Shown here: one piece after another, positions 15,213 through 20,007 of the stretch
How the letters are laid out: every line of letters begins with the position of its first letter
Numbering within the stretch: position 1 is the stretch's first letter
Source of the DNA: an uncultured Verrucomicrobiota bacterium
Lineage (GTDB): Bacteria; Verrucomicrobiota; Kiritimatiellia; RFP12; UBA1067
Direction of reading: 5' to 3'
Assembly: GCA_946631345.1 (NCBI GenBank)
Contig: CAMPAA010000029.1
Coordinates: forward strand, 1 to 20,007
DNA: 20,007 bases
Program-made: the position numbers and the translations under genes
Notes under the pieces: model-generated
The model's input: the letters and a program-made list of their open reading frames with translations, nothing else
Told to the model about the DNA's origin: nothing
The model's database searches: none

Positions 15213-16886
15213 TCATTCCGCAACGCGGGCGCCGCACAGCCGCAGCTCGGGATGAGGCTCCTCGCCACCCCAGTCGGAGGCGTCGATCGTGAACGCTATG
15301 TCGAAGCGGCGGTGAGCTTTCGCCCGGAGGGATTCCACCATGTCGCCGCGCCCCCACCACGTGGCCCTCGGGATTCCCTGTCCCGGAAAGGCGGCCGCAA
15401 GGTGCCGCCCGTTTGCGCCGAGCGGGCGCACGTCCATCGTCACGCCGCGCAATCCGAACACCGGTTCCGGGTTGCCCTCGCCGAATGGCTGGAGCGCTCC
15501 CAGCTCGTCGCAGAGGTCCATCGTGATGTCGGCTGTGCCGATCCAGAGTTCCGGCTCGCGGAACGCGCTCCTCTCCAGCGTTGCGCCCGCCGCCTTGCGC
15601 TGGGCCGCGCATGCGGCGGCGAACGCCTCGCGGAACTCCGCAAACCGCCCTTCCTTGACGGTGAAGCCGCCAGCCGCCGCGTGCCCGCCGAAGCGCTCCA
15701 GCATGCCTTCGCACGCCGCAAGCGCGTCATGCACGTTGTAGCCATCCGGCGCACGCACGCTCCCGCGTCCGCATACCGCCACGGCAACCGGCACGCCGAA
15801 CCTCTCAAGAATGCGGGAAGCGACGATTCCGCATATGCCCGTGTGCCATTTCGCGGCGTCCTCGCCTTCGCCGCCACAGACGGCTATGGCCTCCGGCTCA
15901 TCGTCCGTCACCTGCGCAAGCGCAAGGTTGGCCATGTCGTTCTCCACCGACTTGCGCATGGCGTTGTGAGCATCGACAACGTGTGCAAGAACGCGAGCCT
16001 CCTCGCGGTCCTCCGACATAAGCAGACGGTAGGCGTCCATCGCGGACGCCATGCGCCCGGCGGCGTTGATGCGCGGGCCGAGCAGGAAGCCGAAGTCGCG
16101 CGAAGTCAAGGCGGCAGGGCGGCGCTGGGCGCGCAGAAGCAGCTCCTGCAGGCCAACCGGCGCAAAACGGAACGTGCGCAGGGCGTTCGCCGCAAGGATG
16201 CGGTTCTGCCCCATGAGGGGAACGATGTCAACCACCGTAGCCATGCCGGCGAGCACCAGCAGCGGCGCACCAAACTTCTCGCCGCTGTACATGCCAAGCT
16301 CCGCAGCGCGCGTGGCCAAGGCGCTCGCGAGGAAGAAGGCGATCCCGGCACCGCAAAGGTCGCTCGCGCCTACGTCGGCGGCGGCGCTCCGTTGCGCGTC
16401 CACCTTCGGATCGACAAGCGCTTCGCACTCCGGCAGCGTCTCGGGCGGCAGATGGTGGTCGGTCAGGACAACCGCGATCCCTCGCTCCCTGAGCCCACGC
16501 ACCTCGGCGGCGGACGTTATTCCGCAATCAACGGATATCACGAGGGCCACGTCAGGATGCTCGCCGAGCAGGCGGGCGACGCTCTGCGACGTCATTCCGT
16601 AGCCCTCGGTGAAGCGATCGGGCAGGAAAGCCTCGGCGCGCGCACCAAGGCGGCGCAGGGTCTTCACGAGGATCGCGCTCGCGCAAACGCCGTCGCAGTC
16701 GTAGTCGCCAAACACGACAATCTTACGCCCGTCGCGCACGAACGGCAGAACCGCATCGACCGCCTCGGCGATGCCGGGCAGAGCCGACGCGCAGACGAGC
16801 CGCTTCAGCGACGGATCCAGGAAGGCCTCGAGCCTTTCACCCTCAATCCCCCTCAGTGCAAGCAGTTTCTCGACTATGCCGCACAT
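15213..16886 (-). CDS. recJ: Single-stranded-DNA-specific exonuclease RecJ
   Basis: The product is 557 aa. It degrades single-stranded DNA 5' to 3' in recombination and mismatch/base-excision repair. DHH-phosphoesterase motifs are DYDCDG (61-66), Asp120 in SVDCG, TDHH (142-145) and Asp220 in VVDIVP, the manganese ligands of the family. GPRINAAGR (270-278) and WHTGICGIVASR (347-358) follow, and the DHHA1 motif is GGHAAAGG (400-407). The C-terminal OB-type domain covers about 440-557 (LQPFGEGNPEPVF). The N terminus is slightly short for the family. The ATG at 16886 is the only possible one, because the frame closes at 16928 with no other start. No Shine-Dalgarno sequence is visible, and a 7-bp GC hairpin lies 7 nt upstream. 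It is the last gene of the fab operon, 34 bp after fabZ. Confidence 0.95.
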   Translation of the reverse strand: MCGIVEKLLALRGIEGERLEAFLDPSLKRLVCASALPGIAEAVDAVLPFVRDGRKIVVFGDYDCDGVCASAILVKTLRRLGARAEAFLPDRFTEGYGMTSQSVARLLGEHPDVALVISVDCGITSAAEVRGLRERGIAVVLTDHHLPPETLPECEALVDPKVDAQRSAAADVGASDLCGAGIAFFLASALATRAAELGMYSGEKFGAPLLVLAGMATVVDIVPLMGQNRILAANALRTFRFAPVGLQELLLRAQRRPAALTSRDFGFLLGPRINAAGRMASAMDAYRLLMSEDREEARVLAHVVDAHNAMRKSVENDMANLALAQVTDDEPEAIAVCGGEGEDAAKWHTGICGIVASRILERFGVPVAVAVCGRGSVRAPDGYNVHDALAACEGMLERFGGHAAAGGFTVKEGRFAEFREAFAAACAAQRKAAGATLERSAFREPELWIGTADITMDLCDELGALQPFGEGNPEPVFGLRGVTMDVRPLGANGRHLAAAFPGQGIPRATWWGRGDMVESLRAKAHRRFDIAFTIDASDWGGEEPHPELRLCGARVAE

Positions 16887-16893
16887 GCGATGA

Positions 16894-16913
16894 TGCGGCC
16901 GCGGAGGGCCGCA
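16894..16913 (-). other. GC hairpin between fabZ and recJ
   Basis: TGCGGCC and GGCCGCA are exact inverted arms (7 bp) around a 6-nt loop. On the minus strand the structure begins 7 nt after the fabZ stop and ends 7 nt before the recJ ATG, where a ribosome site would normally sit. No U-run follows. It may limit recJ translation or mark a processing point. Confidence 0.45.
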
Positions 16914-16920
16914 CGTGGCG

Positions 16921-17412
16921 TCACTTCATGTTATCCATCGTGCCGAGCACGCATGTGGTGGTGGCTTCGGCGGCAAGCTCGCCGTTCACGTATCCCTTCA
17001 TGGCGAACACGCCGAGCTTGGACTTCACGCGCACGTTCTCCACAACCGTGTAGAGCGTGTCGCCCGGACGCACCGGGCGGCGGAAGCGAACATCTTCGAT
17101 CTTCGCGAGCAGGAACGCCGCGTTGCCCTCCGGCAACAGTCTGCGCGCCACGATCGCCGCGCCGGCGACCTGCGCCATGGACTCCACAAGCACGACGCCG
17201 GGCACCACAGGGTAGGCGGGGAAGTGGCCCTCGAAAAAGGCGTTGACGGCCTTGCCGGGGATTGCAGCCTTCGCGTCGGTGTAGGTGTAGCGGCCAAGCG
17301 CGCCCGTCTCGTCGGCGGCGATCAGCTCGTCCACGAACAGGAACGGGTCGCGATGCGGCAGCAGCTGGATGCCTGGGATGTGGAACTCTTGCTTGAACTG
17401 AGGATAATCCAT
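16921..17412 (-). CDS. fabZ: 3-hydroxyacyl-[acyl-carrier-protein] dehydratase FabZ
   Basis: It dehydrates 3-hydroxyacyl-ACP to trans-2-enoyl-ACP in the type II fatty acid cycle in the cytoplasm. The hot-dog fold is shown by LLPHRDPFLFVDEL, with catalytic His20, and GHFPAYPVVPGVVLVESMAQ, with catalytic Glu77 (numbered from the ATG at 17412, 163 aa). RFRRPVRPGD (about 111-120) is the conserved central strand turn. Two starts are possible. The ATG at 17436 overlaps the fabF stop as ATGA and would add 8 residues. The ATG at 17412 has GGAAGGGG (17421-17428) at 8 nt and still leaves 18 residues before the PHR motif. I prefer 17412. Translation is probably coupled to fabF. Confidence 0.93.
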   Translation of the reverse strand: MDYPQFKQEFHIPGIQLLPHRDPFLFVDELIAADETGALGRYTYTDAKAAIPGKAVNAFFEGHFPAYPVVPGVVLVESMAQVAGAAIVARRLLPEGNAAFLLAKIEDVRFRRPVRPGDTLYTVVENVRVKSKLGVFAMKGYVNGELAAEATTTCVLGTMDNMK

Positions 17413-17420
17413 AGCCGTCA

Positions 17421-17428
17421 CCCCTTCC
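17421..17428 (-). promoter_or_regulatory. Ribosome binding site favouring the internal fabZ start
   Basis: GGAAGGGG is 8 nt upstream of the ATG at 17412. The alternative ATG at 17436, overlapping the fabF stop, has no comparable site. Confidence 0.55.
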
Positions 17429-17432
17429 TTGC

Positions 17433-18692
17433 TCATTCCGCGGCCTTGAACACGAGCACGCCGTTGTGCCCGCCGAAACCGAGCGATGTGCTCATCGCCA
17501 CGCGGATCCGCTTAGCCACGCCGGTGTTCGGGGTGTAGTCGAGGTCGCATTCGGGATCGGGGTTCTCGTAGTTGATCGTGGGCGGGATGAAGCCATCGTC
17601 GATCGCCATCGCGCAGATTGCCGCCTCGAGCGCGCCCGTCGCGCCGAGCAGGTGGCCCGTCATGGACTTCGTCGAGGATATCTTGATCTTCTTCGCCTGC
17701 TCTTCGCCGAACACTTCCTTGAACGCCTTCGTCTCCATCACGTCGTTGAGGTGGGTGGAGGTGCCGTGCGCGTTGATGTAGTCCACGGTTGACAGGTCGT
17801 CAACGCCTGCATCCCTGAGCGCGATGCGGATGGCCTTCACCGCGCCTGCGCCGCTGGGGTCCGGGGCGGTGATGTGGTAGGCGTCGGAGGTGGCGCCGTA
17901 GCCGGCCAGTTCGCAGTATATCTTCGCGCCGCGCGCCTTCGCGTGCTCCTCCGTCTCGAGGATCAGCATGGCCGCGCCCTCGCCCATCACGAAACCGTTG
18001 CGGTCGGCGTTGAACGGGCGCGAGGACTTCTCTGGGCGGTCGTTGAACTGCGTGGCGAGCGCGCGCATCTTCATGAACCCGCCGACGGCGAACTCGAGGA
18101 TCGTCGCCTCGGTGCCGCCCGCCACCACCACGTCGGCCCGGCCAACACGGATAAGGTCGAGCGCCTGACCGAGCGCGTCGGTTGAGGATGCGCATGCGGT
18201 CACGGTCGTTAGGGCCGGACCTTTCGCGCCGAGCGCCATCGAGATGTTGCCCGCGCCTTCGTTGGCGATCAGCTCCGGGATCGCCAGCGGGGAGAGGCGG
18301 TCAGGGCCGCGGTCGAAGAGCGTCTTCCACGCCTCGCCCGTCGTCTGCATGCCGCCGATGCCGTTGCCGACCATCGTGCCTACGCGATCCATGTCCGGCT
18401 TGTTCGCATCGGTGAATCCAGCGTCCCTCCACGCCTCGACCGCCGCCGCCACGCCGTAGATGGAGAATGGATCCATGTGGCGCATCGCCTTCTTGTCGAC
18501 ATAGCCAGTCTCGGCGAGATATGCATCGAAGTCCTTGAGTTCTCCGGCGACCTGACATGTGCAGCGCGACGGATCAAACTTCGTGATCCGGCCAATGCCG
18601 CACTTTCCGGCCTTGAGGGCGCTCCATGAGGCCGCCTTGCCGTTCCCGACCGGCGTCACCATGCCGATTCCAGTGATAACCACTTTCTTCAT
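17433..18692 (-). CDS. fabF: 3-oxoacyl-[acyl-carrier-protein] synthase II (KAS II)
   Basis: It condenses malonyl-ACP with the growing acyl-ACP, extending the chain by two carbons. The 419-aa length is typical. The thiolase fold begins KKVVITGIGMVTPVG. The active-site Cys167 is in TVTACASSTDAL, His309 in NAHGTSTHLND and His347 in KSMTGHLLGATGA, so the Cys-His-His triad is complete. The GFGGHN turn (405-410) is the usual C-terminal gate motif. Start: AAGGAG at 8 nt. It follows fabH by 24 bp and overlaps the upstream fabZ start by ATGA. No acpP gene separates fabH and fabF here, unlike many bacterial fab clusters; it is presumably elsewhere. FabF rather than FabB is favoured by overall similarity, but not proven. 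Confidence 0.95.
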   Translation of the reverse strand: MKKVVITGIGMVTPVGNGKAASWSALKAGKCGIGRITKFDPSRCTCQVAGELKDFDAYLAETGYVDKKAMRHMDPFSIYGVAAAVEAWRDAGFTDANKPDMDRVGTMVGNGIGGMQTTGEAWKTLFDRGPDRLSPLAIPELIANEGAGNISMALGAKGPALTTVTACASSTDALGQALDLIRVGRADVVVAGGTEATILEFAVGGFMKMRALATQFNDRPEKSSRPFNADRNGFVMGEGAAMLILETEEHAKARGAKIYCELAGYGATSDAYHITAPDPSGAGAVKAIRIALRDAGVDDLSTVDYINAHGTSTHLNDVMETKAFKEVFGEEQAKKIKISSTKSMTGHLLGATGALEAAICAMAIDDGFIPPTINYENPDPECDLDYTPNTGVAKRIRVAMSTSLGFGGHNGVLVFKAAE

Positions 18693-18716
18693 TTCGATTT
18701 CTCCTTGCTTCTTAAA

Positions 18717-19697
18717 TCACAGATGGGGCCACTGCATGTATGTGCCCGCGTAGGTGAGGCCCGCGCCGAATCCGCACAGCACTATCTTCATCCCGTCCTT
18801 CAGCTCGCCCTTGCGCATGGCCTCGTCCAGCGCAATCGGGATCGACGCCGCCGAGGTGTTGCCGGTTGTCTCGAGGTTCAGGTAGAACTTCTCGAGAGGG
18901 AGCTTCATCCGCCGCGCCACCGCCTCGATGATGCGGCCGTTCGCCTGGTGCGCGAACACGCGGTCGAGCGCGGACGGAGTGGTGCCGAGCTTCTCGCAGA
19001 GCTGGTTCGTGACCTTGGCCAGCGCACGCACGGCGAACGCGAACACGTCGTGCCCCTGCAGGACGAGCGTGGGAATCGGGAACATTCCGGGCTGCGGCTT
19101 CAGGCGCGTGCCTCCGTCGCGGTAGATGAACGACGCCCCCTTGCCGTCTGCCCATAGCGCGGTGTGCGCAGACGGGCCTTCGCCTTCGCCCTCGCCCACG
19201 ACAACCGCGCCTGCGCCGTCGCCGAACAGGATGCAGCTGCCGCGGTCACGCCAGTCCACAATGCGGGAAAGGGTCTCAGCCCCGATCACGAGCGCCTTCG
19301 CACCCCTGTTCACCTTCGCCCAGCAACGCGCCTGCTCCAGCGCGTACACGAACCCGGCGCACGCCGCCTGCAGATCGTACGCACCACATTCCGTGCAGCC
19401 AAGCGCCGCCTGCACGAGACACGCGGTCGAGGGGAATGTCGCGTAGTCCGGCGTGGATGTGGCCACGATGACGAGACCTATCTCGTCAGGCGACACCCCG
19501 GCCGCATCGAGCGCGGCCTTGGCCGCCTTGGCGGCCATCGACGATGTGCAGTCGTCCTCCTCGGCGATGTGGCGGGAACGGATGCCGGTATGCGAACGGA
19601 TCCACTCGTCGTTCGTGTCCAGAGATTGGGACAGGTCGTCGTTGGTGACGACCTTCGGCGGCAGATAGCTTCCTGTGCCGAGTATGCGTACGGACAT
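18717..19697 (-). CDS. fabH: 3-oxoacyl-[acyl-carrier-protein] synthase III (KAS III)
   Basis: It starts fatty acid synthesis by condensing an acyl-CoA (usually acetyl-CoA) with malonyl-ACP. The product is 326 aa, normal length. Catalytic residues are Cys113 in LQAACAGFVYAL, His250 in FAHQANGRI and Asn280 in TTGNTSAAS, giving the full Cys-His-Asn triad. DTNDEWIRSHTGIRSR (27-42) is the conserved N-terminal signature. The frame is open upstream to 19976, but that extension is the tandem-repeat region. The ATG at 19697 has AGGAGG (19708-19713) at 10 nt and begins with the standard SVRILGTGSYLP strand. It is the first gene of the operon fabH-fabF-fabZ-recJ, with a promoter at 19730-19758. A GEGEGEG run at 168-174 is a small acidic oddity in a surface loop. 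Confidence 0.96.
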   Translation of the reverse strand: MSVRILGTGSYLPPKVVTNDDLSQSLDTNDEWIRSHTGIRSRHIAEEDDCTSSMAAKAAKAALDAAGVSPDEIGLVIVATSTPDYATFPSTACLVQAALGCTECGAYDLQAACAGFVYALEQARCWAKVNRGAKALVIGAETLSRIVDWRDRGSCILFGDGAGAVVVGEGEGEGPSAHTALWADGKGASFIYRDGGTRLKPQPGMFPIPTLVLQGHDVFAFAVRALAKVTNQLCEKLGTTPSALDRVFAHQANGRIIEAVARRMKLPLEKFYLNLETTGNTSAASIPIALDEAMRKGELKDGMKIVLCGFGAGLTYAGTYMQWPHL

Positions 19698-19729
19698 TCC
19701 TGTTGCTCCTCCTAAAAACAATGTTGCGT

Positions 19730-19758
19730 ATTGTATAAAATCCGCGCGTCTTCCGCAA
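19730..19758 (-). promoter_or_regulatory. Promoter of the fabH-fabF-fabZ-recJ operon
   Basis: On the minus strand, TTGCGG (19753-19758) is 17 bp from TACAAT (19730-19735), within TATACAAT, followed by ACGC. The predicted leader is about 26 nt and contains AGGAGG. Unlike the other promoters here it has no TG before the -10 box. No FapR-like palindrome is evident. Confidence 0.5.
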
Positions 19759-19792
19759 GTCGCACGCCGCGGCGAAGTTTGAAAGTTGTTTC

Positions 19793-19843
19793 GTTGAAGG
19801 TTAAAGGTTGAAGGTCGGAAGGTTGAAAGTTGAAGGTTGGAAG
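19793..19843. repeat. Imperfect 7-bp tandem repeat (GTTGAAG type)
   Basis: Seven consecutive units are GTTGAAG, GTTAAAG, GTTGAAG, GTCGGAAG, GTTGAAA, GTTGAAG and GTTGGAAG. Degenerate copies continue leftward to about 19775. It lies upstream of the fabH promoter, within the 310-bp gene-free stretch 19698-20007. No reading frame or RNA gene is supported there. Confidence 0.8.
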
Positions 19844-19864
19844 GCGCGGTGACCCTAACGCGGG

Positions 19865-19899
19865 AAATGGTAGGGCCGCGCGGAAAATGGTAGGGCCGC
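19865..19899 (+). repeat. Direct repeat of the hairpin left arm
   Basis: The 15 bases AAATGGTAGGGCCGC occur at 19865-19879 and again at 19885-19899. The second copy is the left side of the first full hairpin; the first copy lacks a partner arm, so it looks like a truncated unit. Confidence 0.75.
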
Positions 19900-19987
19900 T
19901 TTGATAAAGCGGCCGCTACCACCAACGGGCGATTTGTCACATCGCCCCTGCCAAACGGGAGGGCGCGTGTCCCCACGCGCCGCTCCC
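19889..19987. repeat. Array of three hairpin units with 34-bp spacing
   Basis: Unit 1 (19889-19920) pairs GGTAG with CTACC and GGCCGCTTT with AAAGCGGCC around loop GAT. Unit 2 (19927-19947) pairs GGGCGAT with ATCGCCC around a 7-nt loop. Unit 3 (19957-19987) pairs GGGAG with CTCCC and GGCGCGTG with CACGCGCC around loop TCCC. Units 1 and 3 share one design: a 5-bp outer stem, a single unpaired G on the 3' side, and an inner GGC...GCC stem. The outer pair changes from T-A to G-C while pairing is kept. Inner stems start at about 19894, 19928 and 19962. It resembles a repetitive extragenic palindrome cluster. The remaining bases to 20007 show nothing further. Confidence 0.75.
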
Positions 19988-20007
19988 ACCCCCGCCGCAG
20001 GGTGCAT

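Noticed and set aside
15134..15268. Longer start for the 916-aa protein (961 aa)
   Set aside because: It would overlap the recJ 3' end and the TTGACA/TATATT promoter; the signal peptide and AGGAGG support 15133.
14691..17246. Plus-strand 851-aa open frame opposite recJ and fabZ
   Set aside because: It crosses three genuine minus-strand genes and a promoter; composition is that of a shadow frame, with no recognisable motif.
19698..19976. Longer fabH start giving a 419-aa protein
   Set aside because: The added 93 residues are a translation of the heptamer repeats and hairpins. The ATG at 19697 has AGGAGG and begins the canonical KAS III N terminus.
19793..19987. CRISPR array in the repeat-rich right edge
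   Set aside because: There are no constant repeats separated by unique spacers of uniform length; the heptamers are contiguous and the hairpin units differ in sequence.

Overview
The window is GC-rich and densely coding. It reads as chromosomal DNA from an uncultured member of the Planctomycetes-Verrucomicrobia-Chlamydiae group, most likely a Kiritimatiellota- or Lentisphaerota-like bacterium. This placement is an inference. It rests on large secreted proteins with autotransporter-associated beta-strand repeats but no beta-barrel, a phosphoesterase of the SDRTGG subtype joined to a PAF-acetylhydrolase-like SGNH remnant, secreted sugar hydrolases, and GC-rich housekeeping genes of ordinary bacterial type.

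Left part (1-2738): a secreted metallophosphoesterase/SGNH fusion on the minus strand is transcribed away from dinB (DNA polymerase IV, plus strand). The two share a 76-bp divergent promoter region, and dinB looks leaderless. The far left edge holds a further minus-strand promoter for a gene outside the window.

Middle part (2739-15133): four large secreted proteins all lie on the minus strand. In transcription order they are a 916-aa beta-strand-repeat protein, a 906-aa beta-strand-repeat protein, a 1302-aa protein with two copies of a putative glycosidase module, and a family 2 glycoside hydrolase. Promoters are visible before the first, second and fourth; the third follows the second by 31 bp and is probably co-transcribed. 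This looks like a surface or extracellular polysaccharide-handling locus. The two repeat proteins share a C-terminal tail ending in SLR, a candidate sorting or anchoring signal. The promoter of the 906-aa gene carries an A10 run between its -35 and -10 boxes, as in phase-variable promoters. A perfect 13-bp-arm palindrome lies upstream of the family 2 hydrolase promoter.

Right part (15213-19697): a minus-strand housekeeping operon fabH-fabF-fabZ-recJ, covering fatty-acid initiation, elongation and dehydration plus a single-strand exonuclease. It has short spacers, a visible fabH promoter and an ATGA overlap at fabF/fabZ.

The last 310 bp (19698-20007) contain no gene. They hold the fab promoter, an imperfect 7-bp tandem repeat (GTTGAAG type), and an array of three hairpins at 34-bp spacing. 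Two of these keep the same shape through compensating base changes. This array is the most unusual non-coding structure seen.

Most promoters in the window share one core: an extended -10 (TGnTATAAT-like) followed by a GC-rich discriminator, often with a TTGCG(C/G) or TTGA(C/A)A -35 box at 16-17 bp. The 5' leaders are short, about 20-35 nt.
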